Shown piece by piece: positions 24,175 through 31,747 of a stretch of 31,747 bases of DNA. The notes beneath the pieces are model-generated. The model was not told where the DNA came from, did no database searches, and saw only the letters and a list, made by a program, of their open reading frames with translations. The translations under genes were made by a program, and so were the position numbers. This DNA is from CAYQJS01 sp964417895 (lineage in GTDB: Bacteria > Chloroflexota > UBA6077 > SHYK01): NCBI GenBank assembly GCA_964417895.1, contig CAYQJS010000059.1:1-31747 (forward strand), in the 5' to 3' direction. Every line of letters begins with the position of its first letter. The first letter of the stretch is position 1.

Positions 24175-24189
24175 GTATGTTATCACCCT
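24167..24189 (-). repeat. Right terminal inverted repeat of the IS1595-type element
   Basis: On plus it reads TGTGTCAAGTATGTTAT then CACCCT, the reverse complement of the left arm with one difference (G for A after GGGT). Confidence 0.85.
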
Positions 24190-24217
24190 GAGACACTCTG
24201 CCGCCTCGGCCCTATTC

Positions 24218-24245
24218 AGCGATCCGCAATCGGCAATCAGCAATC
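24218..24245 (-). repeat. Four tandem 7-bp units at the 3' end of a solute-binding gene
   Basis: On minus the units read GATTGCT, GATTGCC, GATTGCG, GATCGCT. The first unit overlaps the TGA stop of the solute-binding gene at 24244. Slippage or a small dispersed repeat could explain it. Confidence 0.6.
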
Positions 24246-26037
24246 ACCTGAGCTCCCACTCGTGCACGTTCCATTCTCGCAGCGTCTCGGGAGCGCTCGC
24301 GGTCGGGCCGCGCAGGGCGGCGCTGTGCGCCAGGGTGTCCGGGTTGTAGTAGAGCGGGATGACGCCAACGTCCTCGTGCAGGATCCGCATCAGCTGGATC
24401 ATGGTCTGGTCGCGCTGTCCCCGGTCGAGGGTCGTATTGAACAGCCTGTCGAGCCGGTCGAACTCGGCGTTGGCCCACGCGCCGCGGTTGAAGCCAGCCC
24501 AGCGGTTTTCAGCGAACGGAATGTTGTAGCCCTGCAGCTTGTTGAGGATCACGTCCTCCCTGAGCTGCGTCACGTTCGCAGTTAGCGAGGGGAAGGTGGC
24601 TCGCATCATCACGTCGCGCGTCGTGATCTCCGGCACCAGGGTGGACGTGAGGTCCCATCCGTTGCGCCGCAGGCCATCCACCATGATCGCCAGCTCGCGC
24701 TCCTCCTGGCCACCGGCGAAGGCGCGGAAGTCGGCCGTGAACCGCTCACCAGCGGCATTCGTAAAGAAGCCGCTCGGCCCCCTGGCCCAGCCGGCGTCGG
24801 CCAGGCGCTGATCGGCCTGTCGGATATCGAAGGGGTACCGAGCGATGCTACCGAGCAGCGTCTGGTAGTAGGCCATCTGGGGCGGCGGAAAGGTGTCCGC
24901 GATGATGCTCTGCCCTTCCAGGAGGCCGTCGACCAGCGCCTGTCTATCGATGGAATGGGCCAGCCCCTGGCGTACCCGCAGGTCGAAGAAAGCGCGCTGG
25001 ATCTGGACATCGGGACGGAACTGGATCTGGATGAAGCGGGCCTCGCGCGCGCTGCGTACCACCGTGCCGCCACCCCTTGATGCCCACTCCCGTTCGAGGA
25101 TCGCGCCCTGCTGGAATTGCATGGCGTTGTTCACCGCGACGTGGACGTCGCCCGCCAGCAGGTTAGCAAGAGCGGTGTTGGGGTCGCTGATCCAGACGAA
25201 GCGGACTCGGTCGATCCGGGGGCGTCCCAGCGCGTGGCCGTCGAACGCGGACATCTCCATGAAGGCACCGGGCTCCCAGCGGTCGAGCTTGAAAGGCCCG
25301 AGCCCGATGTACTCACGGTTCCAGTAGCCGTGGTTGGCGAAGGCCTCTCCGCGGTCGCGCGCGAATTGCGGTTCCAGAATGTGGCGTGGCAGCGGGTTGA
25401 AGTCGTTCTCGTTCAGTTGCGCGGCTCCCGGGAACGACTCACGCCAGCGGATGACGACCGTACGTGGGTCGGGCGCCAGCACCTCCTCGATCAGGTTCTG
25501 CGGGTTCGCCTGCCACATCGGCCCAGCCTCCGGGTCGGTCACCACGCGAAGGGCGAAGACGAAGTCCTCCGCGACGAGGGGGGCGCCGTCGTGCCAGGTC
25601 AGATTGGGCCGCAAGGCGTAGGTCGTCTCCATGCGACCATCGGGAAAGACGCGCCACGAGTCGGTGTCGAGTCGCGGGAGTGCGCTGGCCAGGTAGGGGT
25701 GCGTGTCGCCCTTGTCGTCCGTGACCATCAGAAACGCGTTGAGTAGTCGACGAGCGGACCGCGTATCGTTGCTCGATATCAAGAGCTTGTTGGCGAGCCC
25801 CTGGGGTTCGACACGAGCAGCCATCACCATGGTCCGCCGTGGCGCCGCCGCCTGGCCCTGCTCCGCTCCACGCTCATCGCCGCTTCGAACTGACGGGCCC
25901 GGCTGCGCGCAGGCCGCGAGGAGCACAGCGAGCACGACGGGCATCGCCGCGAGTGGCAAGCCAGCGCGGGCTCCGCGGCCCCGCGCGCCGGACTGCAGTT
26001 GCTCTGTTCTCATGAATCCACGAATCAAGCGGCCCAT
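24244..26037 (-). CDS. ABC-type substrate-binding lipoprotein, family 5 (C-terminal type HxWELR)
   Basis: 597 residues from ATG at 26037 (GGGAGG upstream); an internal ATG at 26013 would shorten the basic N-terminal stretch. The signal is long: a basic region rich in Arg, a hydrophobic core, then LLAAC with Cys at residue 43. Blocks seen are DSWRVFPDGRMETTYAL, WHDGAPLVAEDFVFALRV, NPLPRHILEPQF, LGRPRIDRV and DLRVRQGLAHSIDR, and it ends HEWELR. The frame is intact. It stands alone on minus between the mobile element and a repeat-rich gap, with no enzyme or permease gene attached. Confidence 0.92.
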   Translation of the reverse strand: MGRLIRGFMRTEQLQSGARGRGARAGLPLAAMPVVLAVLLAACAQPGPSVRSGDERGAEQGQAAAPRRTMVMAARVEPQGLANKLLISSNDTRSARRLLNAFLMVTDDKGDTHPYLASALPRLDTDSWRVFPDGRMETTYALRPNLTWHDGAPLVAEDFVFALRVVTDPEAGPMWQANPQNLIEEVLAPDPRTVVIRWRESFPGAAQLNENDFNPLPRHILEPQFARDRGEAFANHGYWNREYIGLGPFKLDRWEPGAFMEMSAFDGHALGRPRIDRVRFVWISDPNTALANLLAGDVHVAVNNAMQFQQGAILEREWASRGGGTVVRSAREARFIQIQFRPDVQIQRAFFDLRVRQGLAHSIDRQALVDGLLEGQSIIADTFPPPQMAYYQTLLGSIARYPFDIRQADQRLADAGWARGPSGFFTNAAGERFTADFRAFAGGQEERELAIMVDGLRRNGWDLTSTLVPEITTRDVMMRATFPSLTANVTQLREDVILNKLQGYNIPFAENRWAGFNRGAWANAEFDRLDRLFNTTLDRGQRDQTMIQLMRILHEDVGVIPLYYNPDTLAHSAALRGPTASAPETLREWNVHEWELR

Positions 26038-26408
26038 AGTGCTTGCCCTCCCGCGATCAGAGCACCGGATCGGACCAGTTGGCCCCATCAGCCTCGGTGC
26101 CTCCGAGTTCGTATGATACGGGGTGCAAGGAATGCCCCCCTCCCCAACCCTCCCCCTCAAGGGAAGGGGGGAGGGGGATGTTGTCCCTTTCCCTCAAGGG
26201 GGGGAGAGGGATGTTGTCCCTCCCCCTCTGGGAGAGGGCGGGGGTGAGGACGGCTGTCCCCTCTCCCTCTGGAAGGGCGGGGGTGAGGGCGTGCCCCGGT
26301 GGCGTTGAGCGCAGGAATCGAGGTCGCACCCATGATTCGTGGCCTGCTCCATACAGCCACGGGCGCTGGCCGATGGCTCACTGCCGTGGGGGCTGACCGG
26401 AGGGAACC
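26038..26408. promoter_or_regulatory. Divergent intergenic region filled with GC-rich repeats
   Basis: This 371-bp gap separates two divergent solute-binding genes and must hold their promoters, though no clear boxes are visible. Most of the middle (26135-26290) is made of GC-rich palindrome copies; the remainder shows nothing recognisable. Confidence 0.4.
26135..26290. repeat. Cluster of GC-rich palindromic repeats
   Basis: 26135-26178 is an inverted copy of the unit at 583-618, with CCCTCCCCCTCAAGGG at its core. It is followed by two units starting GATGTTGTCCC (26179 and 26211) and one starting GGCTGTCCCCTC (about 26252); the last two units carry GGGCGGGGGTGAGG. The copies are imperfect and lie head to tail. 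Confidence 0.75.
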
Positions 26409-28124
26409 ATGAGCGGGCGTCGTACGTTCTTCGGCGGGCTGGTGCTGGCGTCGGTTGTCGCATGGTCTTGCGCTCCTGGGCAAGGCCCGGCAGGCGGCGG
26501 AGAGCAACGGGCGGCGGTTGCGCTCGCCGGCAAGACGCTGGTCTTCGTCCACGGAGGCGAGGTGCAGAGCTTCGCCCACAAGGAGCTGCTGCCGACCGCC
26601 GGCGCGACGAGTACGCGCTCGGCCGAGGCGAAGCTGCTGGTCAACGCGAGGCTGGTCTATCTCGACGAGCGCGGCCTGCCAGTGCCCTTCCTGACAGAGG
26701 CGCTCCCCCAGCTCGACACCGACAGCTGGCGAGTGTTCTCCGACGGCACAATGCAAACAAGCTACGCGCTCAAACCGAACCTCACCTGGCACGATGGGCA
26801 GCCCCTGACCGCCGACGACTTCGTCTTTGCCTGGCGGGCCTATGCAAACCCACAGTTCGGGGTCTCCACCACCGGCGGCATAAGGTTCGTTGAAGAGGTA
26901 GCAGCCCCGGATCCCCGGACCGTCGTCATTCGCTGGAAGCAGCCGTATCCAGACGCCATCGACGACGTTAACGTCGTCCCACCGCTGCCGCGACACATCC
27001 TGGAGCAGCCCTACCAGCAGCTGGCCGTCGAAGCGTTCATGGCCCTCCCGTTCTGGAGAGAGGAGTACGTCGGGCTCGGCCCGTGGCGACTGGAGCACCG
27101 CGAGCCGGGATCGTACTTCGAGGCTACTGCCTTCGATCGATTCGTGTTCGGGCGGCCCAGGATAGACCGCGTTCGTGTCGTGTACATCCCCGACACGAAC
27201 GCCGCCGTCGCCAATATGCTCGCCGGGCACGTGCACTATGCGATGGAGAGTCTGCTTTACGGCGAGGAGGGTCTCACCCTCGAGCGAGGATGGGCTGGCA
27301 CTGGCGGCGGCACCGTGGTGTGGGAGCCGATCTCGGCTCGAGCCATGGAATTCCAACAGCGACCGGAATTTGCCGTTCCCACGGAGCTGGCGACCGACGT
27401 GCGAGTTCGTCGGGCTCTGGCGCACGTCATCGACCGCGAGGCGCTACTCGAGGTCCTTACGGCTGGGCGAGGGTTGCTGCGCGACGTCTTCGCCCACCCG
27501 TACGCCGACGACTACGACATGATTCTCCGGGCGGTGCCGGTGCGGTACCGCTACGACCCGCGCCGCGCTAGTCAGCTCCTGGAGGAGGCGGGGTTCAGCC
27601 GTGGCGCCGATGGCGTCTGGATCAGCTCCACTGGCCAGCGATTCACCCTCGAGCAGTGGTACATCGCCGGCGCCACCAACGAGCGCGAGAGCCACATTCT
27701 CGTCGATTACCTCCGCCGCAACGGTATCGACGCCACCTCGCACGTATTCGGCGTCCAGCGGACGAGCAACGAGGACCGGGCCAAGAGTCCGGGCATCTTC
27801 GGCGGGTCGAAGGACCAGGCCAGGTACCACAGCGCCGAGATCGCCCGAGCGGAGACGCGTTGGACCGGATCGAATCGCTTTGGCTACGTCAACCCGGAGA
27901 TGGATCGCCTTATCGACACGTGGGACCGCACGCTCGATCGCGCCGAGGGCTCCCGAATCATGGCCCAGGTCGAGCGGATCGCCATGGAGGACCTGCCATC
28001 ACTCCCGATGTACTGGAACCCGCGAGTAATGGCGTGGGTCGCGGGCCTGAAGGGGACCGTGACCAACCTGACGCCCGACGGCGGCGGAGAGCGGAGAGTC
28101 TGGGAGTGGTACTGGGAGTCATGA
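26409..28124 (+). CDS. ABC-type substrate-binding lipoprotein, family 5 (C-terminal type WEW)
   Basis: 571 residues, ATG at 26409 after GGAGGGAACC. Signal SGRRTFFGGLVLASVVAWSC with the acylated Cys at residue 21. Blocks are DSWRVFSDGTMQTSYAL, WHDGQPLTADDFVFAWRAY, PLPRHILEQPYQQL, FGRPRIDRVRVVYIPD, DVRVRRALAHVIDRE and RYRYDPRRASQLLEEAGFSR, and the end is WEWYWES. It is the nearest relative of the gene downstream (28175), and the two look like a tandem duplication; the gene at 9034 belongs to the same branch. The frame is intact. No transporter membrane component is encoded. Confidence 0.92.
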   Translation: MSGRRTFFGGLVLASVVAWSCAPGQGPAGGGEQRAAVALAGKTLVFVHGGEVQSFAHKELLPTAGATSTRSAEAKLLVNARLVYLDERGLPVPFLTEALPQLDTDSWRVFSDGTMQTSYALKPNLTWHDGQPLTADDFVFAWRAYANPQFGVSTTGGIRFVEEVAAPDPRTVVIRWKQPYPDAIDDVNVVPPLPRHILEQPYQQLAVEAFMALPFWREEYVGLGPWRLEHREPGSYFEATAFDRFVFGRPRIDRVRVVYIPDTNAAVANMLAGHVHYAMESLLYGEEGLTLERGWAGTGGGTVVWEPISARAMEFQQRPEFAVPTELATDVRVRRALAHVIDREALLEVLTAGRGLLRDVFAHPYADDYDMILRAVPVRYRYDPRRASQLLEEAGFSRGADGVWISSTGQRFTLEQWYIAGATNERESHILVDYLRRNGIDATSHVFGVQRTSNEDRAKSPGIFGGSKDQARYHSAEIARAETRWTGSNRFGYVNPEMDRLIDTWDRTLDRAEGSRIMAQVERIAMEDLPSLPMYWNPRVMAWVAGLKGTVTNLTPDGGGERRVWEWYWES

Positions 28125-28140
28125 TGACACCAACGGGTCC

Positions 28141-28176
28141 CCTCCCCCCTTGCGGGGGAGGGTTAGGGAGGGGGGT
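28141..28176 (+). repeat. GC-rich palindromic dispersed repeat, copy between tandem solute-binding genes
   Basis: Differs from 583-618 at one base (loop TTGC instead of TTGA). It begins 16 bp after the stop at 28124. Its G-rich end (AGGGAGGGGG) falls just before a possible GTG start at 28175 and could act as that gene's ribosome binding site. Confidence 0.85.
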
Positions 28177-29909
28177 GCGTGACGCCAGGCTACGACTTGC
28201 TCCTGCTCTAATACAGGTGCGAGCGCTAAGCCTCATTCTGGCGTCGCTCGTCGCATCCTGTGCCCCAGGCCCCACCACGAATCGCGGTGAGGAGCAGAGA
28301 TCGGCAGCGCCAGGAGCCGGCCGAACTCTCGTCATGATCACCGGGGGCGAGCTGCCCAGCTTCGCCGACAAGAAGATCCTGCCGACCGGCTTCGCGACGA
28401 ACATCAGGTCTGGCGGCGACGAGGTGCTGAATGCCAAGCTCGCTTTCAAGGACGAGCGAGGCCTCCCGTATCCGGCCCTTGCCGAGGCCATTCCCGATCT
28501 GAACGCCGGGACGTGGCGGGTCTTCCCCGACGGCAAGATGGAGACTATCTACCGGCTCAGGCCGAACCTGACCTGGCACGATGGGCATCCCCTCACGGCC
28601 GAGGACTTCGTATTCGCGTGGCGAGTGTACGCAGCGCCTGAGTTCGGCGTCTCCGCTATCGGCGGGTTCAAGTACGTCGAGGAGGTGGTGGCGCCTGATC
28701 CGCGCACCGTCGTCATCCGCTGGAAGCAACCGTACCCGGAGGCAGTGGAAGAAGTCGATGTCCTCCCACCCCTGCCGCGCCAGATCCTCGAACAACCGTA
28801 CCAACAGCTTGGAGCCGAGCCGTTCATGAGTCTCCCCTTCTGGAGGGAGGAGTATGTCGGGGCCGGTCCCTTCCGGCTCGAGCGACGCGAGCCCGGAGCG
28901 TTCTTCGAGCGCGTTCGAGGGATTCGTCTTCGGCCGGCCCAGGATCGACCGCGTCCGCGTGATCTATATCCCCAACCCCAACACCGCCGTCGCTAACCTC
29001 CTCTCGGGTGAAGCGCACTTCGTCATCGAGGGCATCCTCTATGGCGAAGACGGTCTCACCATAGAACAGCAGTGGGGTCGCACCGGCGGGACCGTGCTCT
29101 GGGAGGCGATCTCCGGCCGCGTCATGGAGATCCAACAGCGACCGGAGTTCGCCATCCCTCAGCAGCTCGCGACGGACGTTCGGGTCCGCCGGGCGGTGGC
29201 GTACGCCATGGACCGAGAGGCCATGATGGAGGCCGTCACCGCCGGCAAGGGTTTGCTGCGGGATGCATACACCCACCCCGACGCCGACTACTACGATACG
29301 GTGCTGCGCGACGTGACCATGCGGTATCGACACGATCCGCGCCGCGCCCAGCAGCTCCTGGACGAGGCCGGATTCGCCCGGGGAGCCGACGCATTCTGGG
29401 TGACCCCGAGCGGCGGGCGCTTTACGCTGGAGCAGTGGTATCTGACGGCCTCCAACAACGAGCGCGAGAGCCACATCCTGGTCGATACGCTGCGTCGCTT
29501 CGGAATCGATGCCAGCTCCCACGTGTTTGGCACCCAGAGGACTAGCTCCGAGGACCGTGTCAAGACGCCGGGACTGTTCGGCGGAACAAAGGTCGCGCCC
29601 ATCTACCACAGCCGCGACATCGCGCGCCCTGAGAACCGCTGGGCTGGAGCCAACCGCTTCGGTTTCTCGAGTCCCGAGTTGGATCGAGTCCTGGACGTGT
29701 ACGAATCGACACTGGATCGCTCGGAGCGCATCCAGCAGATCGCCCAGATGGAGCGGATCGCCATGGAGGACCTGCCCGCCATTCCTCTTTACTGGGGCCC
29801 GAGGGTTGTCGCGTATGTGGCCGGCTTGCGGGGCGTGGCGCCAAAGCTGGTGGAGCCCGCGGGCATCGAGCGGCGCATTTGGGAGTGGTACTGGGAGGGG
29901 CAGTCCTGA
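28175..29909 (+). pseudogene. Family-5 substrate-binding lipoprotein gene with a 5-nt deletion
   Basis: Possible starts are ATG 28121 (overlaps the previous stop as ATGA), GTG 28175 or GTG 28217; the last gives the tightest signal (RALSLILASLVASC). Blocks are TWRVFPDGKMETIYRL, WHDGHPLTAEDFVFAWRVY and PLPRQILEQPYQQL. At about 28907 the frame breaks in GAFFE|SAFEGFVFGRPRIDR. The paralogue at 9034 has GAFFEMSAFDGFVFGRPRID, so GAG-ATG-AGC has become G-AGC: five bases are missing, consistent with slippage between two GAG triplets. The rest continues in the +1 frame to WEWYWEGQS at 29909. Codon use is normal on both sides, so the lesion is recent or an assembly error. Confidence 0.85.
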
Positions 29910-30185
29910 CGAGTACCCGTCGGCGTCTACTCATGGAGACGGGCGAGCAACTGCGATGCGCCGACGACGCGACGTACTGGAACGGCTGGTGGTCGAGATC
30001 TGGTGCACGCAGTGCTCCGGCGGGCCAGGGAGAGCTGGCGGCGCGTGACCTTCGGCGAGCTCGAGCGCCGCCAGCTTGCGGCCTATCGGGAACGGCATCG
30101 TTCTCAGAGAGCCGCTACACTTCCGGCAGCGAGCGCCGTTGCGTAACTCGGGCCGCCCCAGTTTCAGGGGGTGTGGGAGGAGAAG
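29910..30185. other. Spacer between solute-binding genes with one unexplained small frame
   Basis: A 47-codon frame at 30003-30146 (VHAVLRRARESWRRVTFGEL, then ERRQLAAYRERHRSQ) is Arg-rich and GC-rich. It could be a fragment of a lost gene. There is no RBS, and I do not recognise it. Nothing else is visible. Confidence 0.3.
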
Positions 30186-31747
30186 ATGGTGGGGTGCAGA
30201 GGACTTGCGGCCCTGGCCGCCGTGTTCGTCGCGATTGCCGGTTGCGGTCCCGCCGGCCCCGGCGAGTCCGCCTCCGGCACGACGCAGCGGGCGGGTGGCC
30301 TTAAGCGCATCACCATGGCCTTCGCCCGCGAGATGGACCTCGCCCACCACCTGCCTCAGGGCAGGCCGTTTCTGCGCACGCTGGTGAATCCGGGGCTCAG
30401 CGTGGTCGACGATCGTAACGTCCGCCGACCTGCCCTGGCGGAGGCCGTGCCCACCCTCGAGAACGGCCTCTGGAAGACCTTTCCTGATGGGCGCATGGAG
30501 ACCACCTGGACCATCCGGGAGGGCGCGCGCTGGCACGACGGGACACCTTTCACCACCGACGATCTGCTCTTTACGGCGACGGTCGGGCGCGACCCAGAGG
30601 TGGCGATCCTGAACAGCGCCCTGTGGCCGTCGGTCGAGGAAGTCACCGCGCTGGACGACCGCACCATCACAGTCCGCTGGAGGGAGCCGAACATCTCCGC
30701 CGACCAGGTCTTCTCCCACGCGAGCACGCTGCCGCTCCCGAGGCATAAGCTCGAAGCCCAGTACCTGGAGAGCAAGGCAGACTTCCCCCGCCTGACCTTC
30801 TGGCTGTACGACTACCTGGGCACGGGTCCCTATCGGATACGCTCCTGGGACCCCAGCAACCTCGCGGTGCTGGACGCCAATCGCGACTACGTGCTGGGGC
30901 GACCGAAGATCGACGAGATCGAAGTCCGGTTCATTCTCGACGGCAACACCCTCACCGCCAGCGTCCTGGCCGGGGCCATCGACATCGTCAGCGATCTTGG
31001 CTCGGTCGACCGGGCTATTGCCGTGCGGGACGGGTGGCGGGATGGGCAAGTGGTGTTCCAGTTCGACCAGGGCGGGGGGCCATGGCTGCATCCCCAGTTC
31101 GTGAATCCCCGCCCCGCCGTCATCGCCGACGTGCAGTTCCGTCGCGCCCTGCTGCACGCGATCGACCGCCAGAACATCGCGGACACCCTGGGGGGCGGTG
31201 TGGGTCCGGTGGCGCACAGCTATATGAACCCGGGCCAGTCCGAGTATCGAGAGATCGAGGCTCAGCTCCCGCGCTATGAGTACGACCCCCAACGGGCGTC
31301 GCAGCTGCTGTCGGGGTTGGGCTACAGCCGCGGGGCAGATGGCTCATTTCGCGACCAGACGGGCCAGCGGCTAGAGATGGAGATCCGGAGCGGGCCGCAG
31401 GACTCGGCGGCCAACGCCGCCGCTGCGGTCGCCGACTCCTGGCAACGAGTCGGCATCGGGGGGTCCGTCGTGCGCGTGACGCCTCGACTGGCCCAGGACC
31501 CGGAGGCGCAGGCCGGCTTCCCCGGCTTCTTCATTTTAACCGCGCCTAAGGATATCAACCTCCGGGGCCTGCACAGCTCGCGCGCTCGGCTGCCCGAGAA
31601 CAACTTTCAAATGCCGGGCCAGGTCAATTTCAGCCGGTATATGAACGCCGAGCTGGACGGGCTCGTGGAGACTTACGTCCGAACCATTCCGCTGCCGGAG
31701 CGCATCTCCGTGCTGGGTCGGATCATCCGGCACGTGGCGGAGCAGCT
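30186..31747 (+). CDS. ABC-type substrate-binding lipoprotein, family 5, 3' end cut by window
   Basis: ATG at 30186 follows GGGAGGAG. The frame stays open for 520 codons to the window edge, and about 30-60 residues are expected beyond it. Signal VGCRGLAALAAVFVAIAGC, lipobox IAGC with Cys at residue 20. Blocks are LWKTFPDGRMETTWTI, RWHDGTPFTTDDLLFT, LPLPRHKLE, LGRPKIDEIEVRF, DVQFRRALLHAIDRQ and RYEYDPQRASQLLSGLGYSR. It is the most diverged full-length copy in the window (no FVFAWRVY block). It most resembles the truncated copies at 12575 and 18514, whose missing N-termini can be modelled on it. Confidence 0.88.
   Translation, partial: MVGCRGLAALAAVFVAIAGCGPAGPGESASGTTQRAGGLKRITMAFAREMDLAHHLPQGRPFLRTLVNPGLSVVDDRNVRRPALAEAVPTLENGLWKTFPDGRMETTWTIREGARWHDGTPFTTDDLLFTATVGRDPEVAILNSALWPSVEEVTALDDRTITVRWREPNISADQVFSHASTLPLPRHKLEAQYLESKADFPRLTFWLYDYLGTGPYRIRSWDPSNLAVLDANRDYVLGRPKIDEIEVRFILDGNTLTASVLAGAIDIVSDLGSVDRAIAVRDGWRDGQVVFQFDQGGGPWLHPQFVNPRPAVIADVQFRRALLHAIDRQNIADTLGGGVGPVAHSYMNPGQSEYREIEAQLPRYEYDPQRASQLLSGLGYSRGADGSFRDQTGQRLEMEIRSGPQDSAANAAAAVADSWQRVGIGGSVVRVTPRLAQDPEAQAGFPGFFILTAPKDINLRGLHSSRARLPENNFQMPGQVNFSRYMNAELDGLVETYVRTIPLPERISVLGRIIRHVAEQ

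Larger units (their letters stand above)
22286..24188. mobile_element. Non-autonomous IS1595-family transposon with passenger genes
   Basis: Terminal inverted repeats begin with GGGT and share ATAACATACTTGACACA: left arm 22285-22307, right arm 24167-24189, matching at 22 of 23 positions. Inside are a deleted IS1595 transposase, a remnant of a small accessory frame, two divergent small genes and a DUF6941 gene. The interior is visibly less GC-rich than the flanks. No clean 8-bp target duplication is seen (only GAGA on both sides). IS1595-family elements with passenger genes are known. With the transposase lacking most of its catalytic domain, movement would need a transposase supplied from elsewhere. 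Confidence 0.8.

Noticed and set aside
22278..24196. An 8-bp target-site duplication at the ends of the mobile element
   Set aside because: Left flank CCTGAGAA and right flank TGAGACAC do not match in register; only GAGA is shared, too short to claim.
20580..28910. Programmed frameshifting at 20590 and 28907
   Set aside because: No slippery heptamer or stimulatory structure is visible, and the 28907 event equals a five-base loss relative to a paralogue, so mutation or sequencing error is simpler.
1..31747. CRISPR arrays, tRNA or rRNA genes
   Set aside because: No regularly spaced repeats, cloverleaf sequences or conserved ribosomal RNA segments were seen.

Overview
The window is about 32 kb of high-GC bacterial DNA. 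It holds a catabolic and transport gene set that has been reshuffled by duplication, gene decay and one mobile element. The taxon cannot be fixed from the sequence alone. The many family-5 solute-binding lipoproteins, Rieske oxygenases, luciferase-type flavoenzyme, MetE-like enzyme and dispersed GC-rich palindromes fit an environmental bacterium with large catabolic gene families. Chloroflexota is a guess, not a call. No tRNA, rRNA or CRISPR array was seen.

Left part (1-12431). A VOC dioxygenase-like gene, cut by the window edge, diverges from a luciferase-like monooxygenase (691-1797). From 12431 leftward to 2052 runs an eight-gene minus-strand operon: two solute-binding lipoproteins, a bicupin, an amidohydrolase-2 enzyme, a Rieske oxygenase, a beta-propeller protein, a gentisate/1-hydroxy-2-naphthoate dioxygenase-like bicupin and a NahE/PhdJ-like hydratase-aldolase. 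The order suggests uptake, ring hydroxylation or decarboxylation, ring cleavage, then aldol cleavage with release of pyruvate. The substrate is inferred to be a hydroxylated, possibly carboxylated or polycyclic aromatic compound.

Middle part (12575-20902). This holds a 5'-truncated solute-binding gene; an AbiEi/AbiEii type IV toxin-antitoxin pair with a clear inverted-repeat operator; a MetE-like methyltransferase; a DUF433 antitoxin whose DUF5615 toxin partner is broken by a frameshift and a stop; a remnant of a solute-binding/Rieske gene pair; and a solute-binding gene with a frameshift, directly followed by an apparently intact Rieske oxygenase (20906-22216).

A mobile element occupies about 22286-24188. 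It has near-perfect terminal inverted repeats, an internally deleted IS1595-family transposase and tightly packed small passenger genes, including a DUF6941 gene. Each terminal repeat supplies the -35 box of an inward promoter.

Right part (24244-31747). Four more solute-binding genes: one on minus and three on plus, of which the second plus copy has a 5-nt deletion and the third runs off the window. GC-rich palindromes with G-quadruplex potential lie between them. In total nine members or remnants of the same solute-binding family are present, and no ABC permease or ATPase gene is seen.
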